From Rhodanobacter fulvus Jip2 (GTDB lineage: Bacteria > Pseudomonadota > Gammaproteobacteria > Xanthomonadales > Rhodanobacteraceae), in contig NZ_AJXU01000013.1 of the NCBI RefSeq assembly GCF_000264315.1, positions 1 through 47,634 on the forward strand: a stretch of 47,634 bases of DNA, written 5' to 3'. Below the pieces are notes generated by a model that searched no databases, had not been told where the DNA came from, and worked only from the letters and a program-made list of their open reading frames with translations. The translations under genes and the position numbers were made by a program. Below, one piece after another: positions 1-9,775 of the stretch. The stretch's first letter is position 1, and the number at the start of each line of letters is the position of its first letter.

Positions 1-130
1 CTCTTTGGTTACTTTCTCTTCACTCCGGGCATCCTGCCCTCCGCCCTTCGGGCCAGCTTCGCTGTTCGCACGCGCATCCTGCGCGTGCGTGGCCACGCAA
101 AGAGAAAGTGACTCGAGCGCCGCAGGCGAT
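1..130. repeat. Interspersed palindromic element
   Basis: The stretch is bounded by an inverted pair, GTTACTTTCTCTT at 8-20 and AAGAGAAAGTGAC at 100-112 (12 of 13 positions pair). The interior is rich in short dyads such as GCACGCGC...GCGTGC. A segment near 49-70 (CGGGCCAGCTTCGCTGTTCG) recurs with two changes near 939-958. No credible gene lies here; the open frames are by-products of high GC. It looks like a dispersed non-coding repeat, possibly cut by the window edge. Confidence 0.55.
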
Positions 131-163
131 CGAAAGCTCTTGCTCTCGGTCGACCAACAAAGA

Positions 164-228
164 GCATCGCGGCTGAAGCCGCTCCCACAGATGAACAGCG
201 CATCGCACACAGGGTGCGCTCCTACAGG
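164..228. repeat. REP-like short palindromic repeats
   Basis: GCATCGCGGCTGAAGCCGCT starting at 164 is a REP-type unit with internal dyad GCGGCTGAAGCCGC. The same unit appears at 25180-25198 next to ruvB. A second REP-like motif, with GCACAC followed by GGTGCGCTCCTACAG, lies at 205-228. Such units are known as dispersed extragenic repeats in pseudomonads and xanthomonads. They lie just upstream of the unknown gene at 309. Confidence 0.6.
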
Positions 229-308
229 CGAACTGGATGGGGCAGCGCCAGCATGGCGCCCCACAGTTGAACGACGTATCGTCACCTTCCCCGTCCATCG
301 ACTCGCCC

Positions 309-791
309 ATGGCAACGCCGAAGCCCTTCCCCCATACGAGTTTCCTGCGCGATCTGGAACACCCGACTGCGGCCATTCCGCTGGTTACGGCCACGTCGCT
401 GTCGCCATCATTGGCGCGCATCCTTTTCCCTGCGGGGGCCGGCCTTTCCACACCCATGGTCGCCGACTTGATCAATCTGCTGAAAGCCCGCAGGGCCGTG
501 CTGCAGGCATCGCTCGATACCGAGATGGTTGCCGATGCGTTGCGGCGTTATCAGAAGTTTGCCAAGCCCGGGCAGCCGTCGGCGCATATCGTGCAGTTGC
601 GGCAGCAGCAGGCGGCGGCGCGGCAGGCGGGTAGTCAGGCGCGGCAGGCTTTCGTCAAGGCGGCCGCAGCGTTTGTGCGGACGGCCGGTATCGAAGTGCC
701 GCCGCGGGTGGCGCTTGAGTTGTTCGTTACCGGATGGATCGAGGCGAATGTGCCGAAGGGGCCGCCTCGCGAGGCGGCCCCTTCGGCCTGA
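309..791 (+). CDS. Small hypothetical protein
   Basis: I do not recognise this family. From the ATG at 309 the product is about 160 residues; an in-frame start at 237 would add 24 low-complexity residues. The protein has a mixed N-terminal half with a hydrophobic patch, then a long helical stretch rich in Ala, Gln and Arg (QLRQQQAAARQAGSQARQAF), suggesting a coiled coil or amphipathic helix, then an EVPPRVALELFVTGWIEA segment. There is no signal peptide or clear membrane span. The last codons lie in a 34-bp perfect palindrome (753-786) that may serve as a transcript-ending hairpin. The gene is flanked by repeats on both sides. It could be a lineage-specific gene; translation is unproven. Confidence 0.5.
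   Translation: MATPKPFPHTSFLRDLEHPTAAIPLVTATSLSPSLARILFPAGAGLSTPMVADLINLLKARRAVLQASLDTEMVADALRRYQKFAKPGQPSAHIVQLRQQQAAARQAGSQARQAFVKAAAAFVRTAGIEVPPRVALELFVTGWIEANVPKGPPREAAPSA
753..786 (+). terminator. Perfect 34-bp palindrome at gene 3' end
   Basis: The 17-bp arms are exactly complementary (CCGAAGGGGCCGCCTCG and its reverse complement), with no loop. The palindrome lies inside the last codons of the upstream reading frame and ends 3 bases before its TGA. No T-run follows, so a classical intrinsic terminator is not certain; it may instead protect the 3' end of the message or be a dispersed repeat. Confidence 0.5.
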
Positions 792-1101
792 GAGCCTGTG
801 AAAAATCACTTCCGCTTCCTTGCATAGCAGGGAAGCTTGGCTGAAGGGCTGAAGGGCTGAAGGGCCTTTTCGCTGTGCAAAAGCAGGATCAAGAGCGCCC
901 CCATCCGCCTTACGTGCCGCTCCTGCGGCACGCCCTCCGGGCCGGCTTCGCCGTTCGCTTCGGCATCATGCCTTCGCAGTCGGCACCTTCCCCCGCTTCG
1001 CGGGGGAAGGAAAGCTGGGCTCCTTGTCAGCCGTCAAATGATTCACAGCCTCTGACGACAGCGCACTTCCTGTGCCTGCATTCAACCACACCGGTTCGTG
1101 G
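792..1101. other. Non-coding, repeat-containing spacer
   Basis: No gene is supported here. It contains a GGGCTGAA(A) tandem run near 840-866, a diverged copy of the element at 38-80 around 931-960, and a hairpin near 988-1012 with arms CCTTCCCCCGC and GCGGGGGAAGG. It separates the hypothetical gene from the convergent end of the M1 aminopeptidase. Confidence 0.5.
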
Positions 1102-3804
1102 TCAGCGCAAAATCGCGCTGGCGTCCTGCTTCTCTTTCAACGCGCTGCACAGCTGGATCTTCTCGCTGGTTTGCGCCAGGCCGCGGTCGACGCCCGCAGC
1201 ATCCTTCAGGCGCGGCTGGAAGAACGCCTGCAAGCGGTCGACCTCGGCCTTGCTGCAACCGTCCTTGCCGGCCAGCGACGGCAGGCGGCCGCCGGCGAAG
1301 CTGCCGGTGCGCTCAAGGATCGGCTGGTAGTGCGCGGTGAACCACTGCCACAACGCATCGCGCTGGGCCGGCGTATCGCGGCCTTCCTTCAGCAGACGCG
1401 CCATTTCGCCCACCTTGACCGGCTTGGTCAGCGAGAAGTCGCGCACCTGCTCCAGCACGGCCGGGTCCTGCGCCATGGCCATGCCTTCGAGCATGCCGTT
1501 GCGCAGGGCCGGGTCGCTGGTTTTCGGCAGTTCGGCCATCAGCGCATCGACGGCACTCTTGCCGTGCTGCTGCACCGCCACGCCCAGCGCATCACCCAGC
1601 AGATCGGGGTCGGCGGCGGCCAGATTCAGACGGCCATCGGCGCCGGGCTTGAGCGCGGCCTCGCCCTGCTTGAGCAGCGCGGCGCGCGCTTCGGGCAGCT
1701 TGAAGTCGAGTGCGAGGCTGCCAGCCAGGGTGCTGCGCAACAGCGAATGGCTCTCCGATTCGCCGGCCTTGCGCTGGTAGCCCAGCTGCTGCAGGCGCGG
1801 CAGGTAGGCGGCCTTGATCCAGCCGGCAAGGCGGGCGCGCTGGGCGTCGGTGCTGGCGATGTTCTGGTAGATCCACTGGATCTGGTCCAGCGGCGCGGTG
1901 GCGACTTCGCGGGTCTTGGAGGTTGTCAGCGGCTGCAGCGCGGTGAGCACGTCGCCGGCGTCCAGCTCGCCGTGCTGGAAGCTGGCGTTGACGGCATCGG
2001 CGTAAGCCAGTTGCTCGGCGTCGCTGAGCTTGCCGACCTGGCCCACCAGGCTGCCCAGCGCCGGCTTGTCGAGGCTGAAGCGGTAGTAGCCGCTGGCGTT
2101 GGCGTTGGGCATCACCCAGGTCGACTTGCTGGCGCCGGCCAGCACCATCGTGCCGCTGGTTTTGTCGAGCATCTCGCAGGCGACCTTGCTGGACGACGCT
2201 CCATCTTTGCCGTTGGCGTCCGTTCCATAGCGCACGCATACCGGCACGCCCCAGATGCGCTGCGCGTCGCCCGTGCTGCCCACCGGCAGGTAACGGCTCT
2301 GGCTGAGGTGCAGCACGGTCTTGCCGTCCTTCTGTTCCACCTTCGTGGCGATGTACGGCACACCGGTCTGGTTGAGGAAGCTGTTGAACGCGTGCTTGAA
2401 AGCGTCGCCCTTGCCCGCCGCGGTGGCGATCGCCGAGACCAGGTCATCGGCCACGGCGTTGCCGAATTTGTGCTTCTGGATGTACGCGCGCATGCCCTTC
2501 TGGAAGGTCTTCTCGCCCACGTAGTTTTCGAACATGCCGATGACGCTGGCGCCCTTCTCGTAGGTGATACCGTCGAACGCGGTCTCGATGTCGCCATTGC
2601 CGGTGATCGGCTGGCGGATCTTGCGCGCGCTGACCAGGCTGTCGTTGGCCATCGCCATCTGCGCGCCATCCACGCGATCGAGATCGGCGCGGTATTCGGG
2701 ATGCACTTCCATGGTGACTTTCTGCTGCATCCAGGTGGCGAAGGCCTCGTTGAGCCAGATGTCGTTCCACCAGTTCAGCGTGACGGTGTCGCCGCTCCAC
2801 ATGTGCGCCAGCTCATGCGCATTCACGTTGAACGAGCTGCGCACGTTTTTCGCGGGGGAATCCTTGTCCAGCAGCAGCAGCCAGTCGCGGAAGGTGACCA
2901 GGCCGGGGTTTTCCATCGCACCGGCGGAGAAGTCCGGCGCGGCCAGCAGGTCGAGTTTGTCGAACGGGTAGCCGAAGCCGTAGTAGTTCTCCAGCGCGTG
3001 GATGATGCTGGGGGTTTCGCTCAGCACGTGCTGCATGCGGTGCGCCTCGCCACTGGCGGCGATGCCGCGCAATTGCAGCGGCTTGGCGCGGTAGGTGTCG
3101 GGTGCGATATCCGGGCCGGCGGCGATGTCCCACGGGCCCACGGCGAAGGCCACCAGGTAGGTGGGCAGCGGCACGGTCTGCGCGAAGGTGACGGTCTTCC
3201 AGCCATCGCCGGCCGGCGTTTCCTTCACCTGCTTCGTGTTCGCGACGGCGGTCTGCGACGCGGGCACGGTGAGGCTGATGTCGAACGGCGTCTTGAAGCC
3301 GGGCTGGTCGAAACCGGGGAAGGCGAAGCGCGCGCTGATCGGCTCCATCTGCGTGATGGTGTACGGCTTGCCCTTGGCGGCGACCTTGTACAGGCCCTGC
3401 AACTGCGCGTTGAGCGGCGCGGTGTATTCGATCGCCAGGGTGATTTCCTGCGGCTGCAGCGTGCGGCCGAAGTCCACGCGCACCACACCGGCCTTGGGTT
3501 CCACGCTGACGTACTTGCCCGGCTGCGATTTGCCGCGCGCGTCGGTGACCGTCACCTTGGAGACCTTCAGTTCGCTGCCGTCCAGCCATACGTGGTCGGA
3601 GGCGCGGGTCAGCTTCACCTTGATCGTGGTGGTGCCGGAAAAATCCTTCTGCGCAGGGTCCACCTTGAACGCGAGCTGGTAGGACTGCGGCACCGCCCAG
3701 TCGGGCAGCTGGCCTTGCGGCGCCTTGTCGGCGGGGGCGGCCAGCGCGGCACCGCAACAGGCCGCCAGCGCGGTAAACACCATGGAGCGAAGGGGACGGG
3801 ACAT
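1102..3804 (-). CDS. Secreted M1 family zinc aminopeptidase
   Basis: A 900-residue metallopeptidase of the M1 (PepN/puromycin-sensitive aminopeptidase) family, which removes N-terminal residues from peptides. The exopeptidase motif GAMEN is at 295-299 and the zinc motif HELAH at 330-334, with the third ligand Glu353 in LNEAFATW. This is the full catalytic set. An N-terminal hydrophobic stretch (residues 8-22, ending ALAA) looks like a signal peptide, so it probably acts in the periplasm or outside, unlike cytosolic E. coli PepN. After the catalytic domain come a beta domain and the long helical C-terminal domain typical of ERAP-type members. The start has AGGAA six bases upstream. It is divergent from oxyR with a 187-bp gap. 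Function is firm; the natural substrate is unknown. Confidence 0.93.
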   Translation of the reverse strand: MSRPLRSMVFTALAACCGAALAAPADKAPQGQLPDWAVPQSYQLAFKVDPAQKDFSGTTTIKVKLTRASDHVWLDGSELKVSKVTVTDARGKSQPGKYVSVEPKAGVVRVDFGRTLQPQEITLAIEYTAPLNAQLQGLYKVAAKGKPYTITQMEPISARFAFPGFDQPGFKTPFDISLTVPASQTAVANTKQVKETPAGDGWKTVTFAQTVPLPTYLVAFAVGPWDIAAGPDIAPDTYRAKPLQLRGIAASGEAHRMQHVLSETPSIIHALENYYGFGYPFDKLDLLAAPDFSAGAMENPGLVTFRDWLLLLDKDSPAKNVRSSFNVNAHELAHMWSGDTVTLNWWNDIWLNEAFATWMQQKVTMEVHPEYRADLDRVDGAQMAMANDSLVSARKIRQPITGNGDIETAFDGITYEKGASVIGMFENYVGEKTFQKGMRAYIQKHKFGNAVADDLVSAIATAAGKGDAFKHAFNSFLNQTGVPYIATKVEQKDGKTVLHLSQSRYLPVGSTGDAQRIWGVPVCVRYGTDANGKDGASSSKVACEMLDKTSGTMVLAGASKSTWVMPNANASGYYRFSLDKPALGSLVGQVGKLSDAEQLAYADAVNASFQHGELDAGDVLTALQPLTTSKTREVATAPLDQIQWIYQNIASTDAQRARLAGWIKAAYLPRLQQLGYQRKAGESESHSLLRSTLAGSLALDFKLPEARAALLKQGEAALKPGADGRLNLAAADPDLLGDALGVAVQQHGKSAVDALMAELPKTSDPALRNGMLEGMAMAQDPAVLEQVRDFSLTKPVKVGEMARLLKEGRDTPAQRDALWQWFTAHYQPILERTGSFAGGRLPSLAGKDGCSKAEVDRLQAFFQPRLKDAAGVDRGLAQTSEKIQLCSALKEKQDASAILR

Positions 3805-3955
3805 CGGAAATTCCTGAGCAAAACGTCCACGCTAGGGCGGGCCGCGGGTGCGGCCCAGTGCCATAGGGCACGTTGCTTCCTGCGCGAGGATGGCACCGCC
3901 ACAGGGGCGCCGGCCGCCAATTGCATTGTTCAGGCCGATGGTTGGCGCCACAATC

Positions 3956-3970
3956 ATAGACATCGACTAT
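3956..3970 (+). promoter_or_regulatory. OxyR operator half-site upstream of oxyR
   Basis: The sequence reads ATAG-N7-CTAT exactly, with flanks extending the dyad to TCATAG-N7-CTATGA. This is the dimer half of the classical OxyR site. It lies 22 bases before the oxyR start codon, where binding would be expected to repress oxyR itself. The second ATAG-N7-CTAT element of a full tetramer site is not conserved at the 7-base spacing on either side. Confidence 0.7.
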
Positions 3971-3991
3971 GACGATGCCCGAAGGCCGCCG

Positions 3992-4930
3992 ATGAACCTG
4001 CGTGATCTGCATTACCTGCTGGCCCTGGCCGAACACCGGCATTTCGGCCGCGCCGCGGAGGCCAGCTTCGTCAGCCAGCCGACCCTGTCCACCCAGATCA
4101 AGAAGCTGGAAGAGGAGCTGGGGGTGGCGCTGGTGGAGCGCACGCCGCGCAAGATCCTGCTCACCGAAACCGGCCGCGAAATCGCCCGCCGCGCGCGCTC
4201 GGTGCTGGCCGAAGTGGAGGAGATCAAGGCGATCGCGCAGCGCACCCGCGACCCGGAAGCGGGCACGCTGCGGCTGGGCATTTTCCCCACCCTGGGCCCG
4301 TACCTGCTGCCGCACGTGATCCCGCTGCTGCGCGAACGCTTCCCGCGGCTGGAGCTGCTGCTGACCGAGGAAAAAACCGAGCATGTGATCCACATGCTGC
4401 GCGAGGGCGCGCTGGACGCGGGCATCCTGGCGCTGCCGCTGCACGAGGACAGCCTGCACAGCGAGTTCCTGTTCGAGGAACCGTTCGTGCTGGCGGTGCC
4501 GGACCACCACCCGCTGGCCGGGCACAAGGCGAAGCTGAAACTGGCCGACCTGGCCAACGAGAAACTGCTGCTGCTGGAAGACGGCCATTGCCTGCGCGAT
4601 CAAGCGCTGGAGGTGTGCCAGCTGGCCGGCGCGGGCGAGAAGACCGGTTTCCGCGCCACCAGCCTGGAAACGCTGCGGCAGATGGTGGCGGCCAATGTCG
4701 GCATCACCTTGCTGCCCACGCTGGCCACCAAGCCGCCGATGGCGCGCACCGACAATGTGCACCTGATCGAATTCGCCGGCCACGCGCCCAGCCGGCGCAT
4801 CGCCATGGTGTGGCGCAAGAGCTCGTCGATGGCGGGTTTCCTGCAGCGGCTGGCCGGCGTGTTCCAGGATCTGCCGCCAGACCTGTTCAAGCCCGACGTG
4901 GGTGCGCAACCGCGCGTGCAGGCGGACTGA
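3992..4930 (+). CDS. oxyR: LysR-type peroxide sensor OxyR
   Basis: A 312-residue LysR-family regulator. The N-terminal winged helix (residues 1-60, MNLRDLHYLLALAEHRHFGR) is followed by the regulatory domain. The redox pair sits in EDGHCLRDQALEVC, Cys200 and Cys209, matching Cys199 and Cys208 of E. coli OxyR, and the following RATSLETLRQMVAANVGITLLP is also OxyR-like. Peroxide should form the disulfide and switch on antioxidant genes. The ATG at 3992 was chosen because homology begins there; an upstream in-frame ATG at 3848 would put the operator inside the gene. The small membrane protein follows after 3 bases. Confidence 0.95.
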   Translation: MNLRDLHYLLALAEHRHFGRAAEASFVSQPTLSTQIKKLEEELGVALVERTPRKILLTETGREIARRARSVLAEVEEIKAIAQRTRDPEAGTLRLGIFPTLGPYLLPHVIPLLRERFPRLELLLTEEKTEHVIHMLREGALDAGILALPLHEDSLHSEFLFEEPFVLAVPDHHPLAGHKAKLKLADLANEKLLLLEDGHCLRDQALEVCQLAGAGEKTGFRATSLETLRQMVAANVGITLLPTLATKPPMARTDNVHLIEFAGHAPSRRIAMVWRKSSSMAGFLQRLAGVFQDLPPDLFKPDVGAQPRVQAD

Positions 4931-4933
4931 CCC

Positions 4934-5530
4934 ATGCGCCTGCTGCCGGTGGTGGCGGTGCTGTTGATCGGCTGGGGCGGGCTGCATCATTGGCGCCACC
5001 GCGACGTGACCCCGCCGCCGGGCGTGCTGGCGCCCGATGCGCCGCACCAGGTCAACCTGACCGACGGCGCCAGCCTGCACCGCGACGGCATGACCCTGGC
5101 CACGCGGGCGTACATCGACCTCACCGCCCGCGTGCTGTCGCGCGAGGATTACACGTGGGACGCGGGCGCCAAGCTGGCGCCGGTGGATCTGGCGCTGGGC
5201 TGGGGCCGCATGTCCGACAGCGCGGTGCTGGCGCACTTCGACATCAGCCAGTCCGGCCGCTTCTTCTACTGGCGCACGAAGACCTGGCCGATTCCCCGCA
5301 ACGAGATCGAACTGTCCACCGCCAACGTGCACATGATCCCCGCCGACGCCGGCGTGCGCGGCGCGTTGAAGCGCGTGCGCAAAGGCCAGCTGGTGCATAT
5401 CGAAGGCTTTCTGGTGGATGCCAGCGGCCCCAACGGCTGGCGCTGGAAGACCTCGATGACGCGCAGCGATACCGGCGCCGGCGCCTGCGAACTGGTTTAC
5501 GTGGAAAGCCTGGACGTCATCGACGGGTAG
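4934..5530 (+). CDS. Small membrane-anchored conserved protein
   Basis: 198 residues of unknown function. The N-terminus (residues 2-17, RLLPVVAVLLIGWGGL) is a single membrane anchor or uncleaved signal, so the rest probably faces the periplasm. The body has a Trp-rich core (YTWDAGAKLAP, LGWGRMSD, RFFYWRTKTWPIP) and a region near 140-160 (RKGQLVHIEGFLVDA) reminiscent of a small beta-barrel. It starts 3 bases after the oxyR stop and is likely co-transcribed, which hints at, but does not prove, a link with oxidative stress. No catalytic motif is recognised. Confidence 0.75.
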   Translation: MRLLPVVAVLLIGWGGLHHWRHRDVTPPPGVLAPDAPHQVNLTDGASLHRDGMTLATRAYIDLTARVLSREDYTWDAGAKLAPVDLALGWGRMSDSAVLAHFDISQSGRFFYWRTKTWPIPRNEIELSTANVHMIPADAGVRGALKRVRKGQLVHIEGFLVDASGPNGWRWKTSMTRSDTGAGACELVYVESLDVIDG

Positions 5531-5548
5531 GGAATATCCGAACAAGCC

Positions 5549-5626
5549 GTCATCCCAGCGAAAGCTGGGATCCAGCGCCTCGGCAACTGCTCGAAGACAC
5601 TGGATTCCAGCTTTCGCTGGAATGAC
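5549..5626. repeat. Inverted-pair dispersed repeat (BIME-like)
   Basis: Two 26-bp arms face each other: the left at 5549-5574 contains CCAGCGAAAGCTGG and the right at 5601-5626 contains CCAGCTTTCGCTGG, each also self-complementary. The outer ends read GTCAT and ATGAC. The element fills the gap between two convergent genes and may act as a bidirectional transcript-end structure. Confidence 0.75.
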
Positions 5627-5669
5627 GAGCTAAAGAGTTGGTCAGAGCAATCCTGGTTGCGACCGAGAA

Positions 5670-6209
5670 TCAATAGCGCAGCAACGCGTGCAAGGGCTCG
5701 CCGCCTGACCAGCGCAAGCGGCCCTGCAACGCCGACAACTCGATCACCACGCAGGCGCCTACCGTGGTGGCATTGAAGCCATCGACCAGCGCCCGCGCCG
5801 CCGCCAGCGTGCCGCCGGTGGCCAGCACGTCGTCCACCAGCAGCACGCGTTCACCGGGTTTCAACGCATCGCTGCGCGCTTCCAGCCGGTCGCGGCCGTA
5901 TTCCAGCTGGTAATCGATCGACAACACCGGCGGCGGCAGCTTGCCGGGCTTGCGCAGCGGCACGAAGCCCGCGCCCAGCTTCTGCGCCAGCGCCGCACCG
6001 AAAATGAAGCCGCGCGCCTCGATGCCACACACCGCCTGCACGCCCTGCTCCAGCCAGGGCTCGGCCAGCGCATCGATGCAGCGGACAAAGCCGCGCGCAT
6101 TGGCAAGCAGCGGCGTGACATCGCGAAAGGTGACACCGGGCTGGGGGAAATCCGCCACGTCGCGGATCAGCGCGGCCAGCTCCGGCAGGAGTGAGGGCGC
6201 AACCGTCAT
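5670..6209 (-). CDS. apt: Adenine phosphoribosyltransferase
   Basis: 179 residues, the usual length for Apt, which salvages adenine to AMP using PRPP in the cytosol. The PRPP-binding loop is VLLVDDVLATGGT (residues 122-134), and the N-terminal FPQPGVTFRDVTPLL and the VCGIEARGFIFG segment are characteristic of Apt rather than other phosphoribosyltransferases. Its ATG overlaps the stop of the DUF2007 gene by four bases, so the two are translationally coupled. It converges on the oxyR operon across a palindromic repeat. Confidence 0.96.
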   Translation of the reverse strand: MTVAPSLLPELAALIRDVADFPQPGVTFRDVTPLLANARGFVRCIDALAEPWLEQGVQAVCGIEARGFIFGAALAQKLGAGFVPLRKPGKLPPPVLSIDYQLEYGRDRLEARSDALKPGERVLLVDDVLATGGTLAAARALVDGFNATTVGACVVIELSALQGRLRWSGGEPLHALLRY

Positions 6210-6484
6210 ACCGCGCAGGCGCCCAGCGGATCGTCCAGCCCGCCGTCTTCGTCGATGGCCCGGCGTGCGTCGCTGAGGCAGGCCTCGACACCGCGCACGA
6301 TGGCACTGGCTTGAGGCAGGCTCGATTCGGGCACCATCACCGCCATGAAATCCATCGCCGGCAGCTGGCCCACGCCACCGGTGAGGTATTCGCCGGCGAT
6401 GAACGCGGGGATCCCTTCGGCCTCCAGCGCATCCTTCACCAGATGGGCGTCGATGAGGTTCTCGGCTCGGTAGACGGTTTGCAT
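6206..6484 (-). CDS. DUF2007 putative signal-transducing protein
   Basis: 92 residues of the DUF2007 family. The pattern TVYRAENLIDAHLVKDALEAEGIPAFIAGEYLTGG is the typical ferredoxin-like fold, in which a paralogous surface resembles a PII-like regulator. No enzyme motif is present, and the biochemical role is unknown for the family. It is the first gene of a two-gene operon with apt (4-base overlap). It lies divergent from glnS with a 104-base gap that must hold both promoters. Confidence 0.8.
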   Translation of the reverse strand: MQTVYRAENLIDAHLVKDALEAEGIPAFIAGEYLTGGVGQLPAMDFMAVMVPESSLPQASAIVRGVEACLSDARRAIDEDGGLDDPLGACAV

Positions 6485-6588
6485 GAGCCCACGCTAACCC
6501 TCGCGCGCGCCGCGGGCAAGCGCGCTGGGTGCGTCACGGGCGACAGGGTAAACTTGCATGTTTCCACCCACGCACGCGAGCTTGCCCG

Positions 6589-8340
<1,752 letters not shown>

Positions 8341-8352
8341 CGGAGCGATCGC

Positions 8353-8913
8353 ATGCTGCCGCTGCAGATCCATCTGACCTTGCCGCCGTGGATCGGCGAC
8401 GTCGCCGACGTCAACCGACGCTATGCCACCGACGAAGAACGCATGGGCGTGGCGGTGGCGCTGGCGCGCGAGAACGTGGATCGCGGCGGCGGCGGGCCGT
8501 TCGGGGCGGCGGTGTTCAACAACCACAGCGGGCGGCTGGTGGCCGTGGGCGTGAACCGCGTGGTGCCGCAGCATTGCTCGCTGGCGCATGCGGAAAACAT
8601 GGCGCTGATGATCGCCCAGCAGCGGCTGGGCCGGCACCGCATCAACGAGGACGGCGGCCATTACGTGCTGGCCACCAGCGCGCAACCGTGCTGCCAGTGC
8701 TACGGCGCCACCGTGTGGGCCGGCATCGACACGCTGCTGATCGGCGCCCGCACCGAGGACGTCGAGAGCCTCACCGAATTCGACGAAGGCCCGCTGCCGG
8801 CCGACTGGGCCGGTGAACTGGAGCGCCGCGGCATTGCGGTGCGGCGCGACATCCTGCGCGACGCATCACGTGAGGTTCTGGCCGCCTACGGCCAAAGCGG
8901 CCCCTCCTATTGA
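8353..8913 (+). CDS. Nucleoside/base deaminase-like protein
   Basis: 186 residues of the cytidine/deoxycytidylate deaminase superfamily. Zinc ligands and the catalytic Glu are visible as HAE (79-81) and PCCQC (112-116, PCxxC). This arrangement is shared by guanine deaminases and tRNA adenosine deaminases. The N-terminal GVAVALARENVDRGGGGPFGAAVF resembles guanine deaminase more than TadA, but the substrate cannot be decided. It lies 12 bases after glnS, and its stop overlaps the TTG start of the next gene. Confidence 0.85.
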   Translation: MLPLQIHLTLPPWIGDVADVNRRYATDEERMGVAVALARENVDRGGGGPFGAAVFNNHSGRLVAVGVNRVVPQHCSLAHAENMALMIAQQRLGRHRINEDGGHYVLATSAQPCCQCYGATVWAGIDTLLIGARTEDVESLTEFDEGPLPADWAGELERRGIAVRRDILRDASREVLAAYGQSGPSY

Positions 8914-9623
8914 GCCGTTGGCGCGCCGCGCTGCCGCTGATCCTGCTGGTGCTGGCCGGCATCGTGCTGTTCGCGTCCGGCTCGCTGAACCAGCTCAGCC
9001 CGCACCAGCTGCTGGCCAACCAGACCGAGTTGCACGCACAGATCAGCGCGCATCCGTGGCTGAGCCGGCTCGCCTACATCGGCCTGCTGACGCTCACCAT
9101 GGCCACCGGCATCCCCGGCACCATCGTGGTGATCCTGGCCGGTGGCTTCGCGTTCGGCGTGGTCGACGCCACGCTATGTTCCTCCATCGGGCTGACCCTC
9201 GGCTCGTTGATCCTGTACCTGGCCAGCCGTTATGCGTTCAGTGGCGGCACGCGCCAACCGCCCGCCGTGGTGGCGCGACTGCGGCACGGCTTTGAACAGC
9301 ATCCGGCCAGCTACACCCTGTTCCTGCGTTTCGTGCCGGTGGTGCCGTTCGGCGCGGTCACCGTGGCGCTGGCCTGGCTGCGTTGTCCGCTGTGGCTGTT
9401 CCTGGGCGCCAGCTGGCTCGGCGGCACGGTCACGCTGATCTTCGAAACCTCGATCGGCGCAGGTTTGGGTGACGCGCTGAGTCGGAGCGACAACGTCGGC
9501 GTCGGCCTTTTCATGCACCGCGAGGTGCTGCTTCCCCTCGCCGCAATCGCCCTGCTGGCGTTGTTGCCGCTGGCACTGGAGCGCTTTACGCGGCGCTGGC
9601 GGTCACGCCACCGATCACCCTGA
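8910..9623 (+). CDS. TVP38/TMEM64 (VTT domain) membrane protein
   Basis: 237 residues with about five hydrophobic segments and the VTT (SNARE-associated Golgi/DedA-related) domain. Signature pieces are GIPGTIVVILAGGFAFG near 68-85 and the re-entrant motif FLRFVPVVPFGAVTVALA near 139-156 (conserved Arg and Pro pair). The family is linked to lipid scrambling or membrane-potential maintenance; the exact role here is unknown. The predicted start is a TTG within TTGA, overlapping the deaminase stop, so translation depends on coupling. No other start with a good ribosome site was seen closer to the domain. Confidence 0.82.
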   Translation: MSRWRAALPLILLVLAGIVLFASGSLNQLSPHQLLANQTELHAQISAHPWLSRLAYIGLLTLTMATGIPGTIVVILAGGFAFGVVDATLCSSIGLTLGSLILYLASRYAFSGGTRQPPAVVARLRHGFEQHPASYTLFLRFVPVVPFGAVTVALAWLRCPLWLFLGASWLGGTVTLIFETSIGAGLGDALSRSDNVGVGLFMHREVLLPLAAIALLALLPLALERFTRRWRSRHRSP

Positions 9624-9775
9624 CACGGCGGGCGACGCGTCGCGGCCCGATCCTCGCGGGCATTCACACGTTCTTCGCTTTTGATATCGCCGGCTGAAGA
9701 AAACCGCCTCGTGCTGGCACCCGCGCTTCACCGCCGCCTGCCTACGCTGCGCTTTTTCAGCGATGGGAGGCCGCC

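Noticed and set aside
1072..3972. A 966-residue open frame on the plus strand
   Set aside because: It lies antisense to the M1 peptidase, has no recognisable domain and reflects high GC with few stop codons.
2813..5545. A 910-residue open frame on the minus strand across oxyR
   Set aside because: It is antisense to oxyR and its neighbour, His- and Arg-rich, with no family match.
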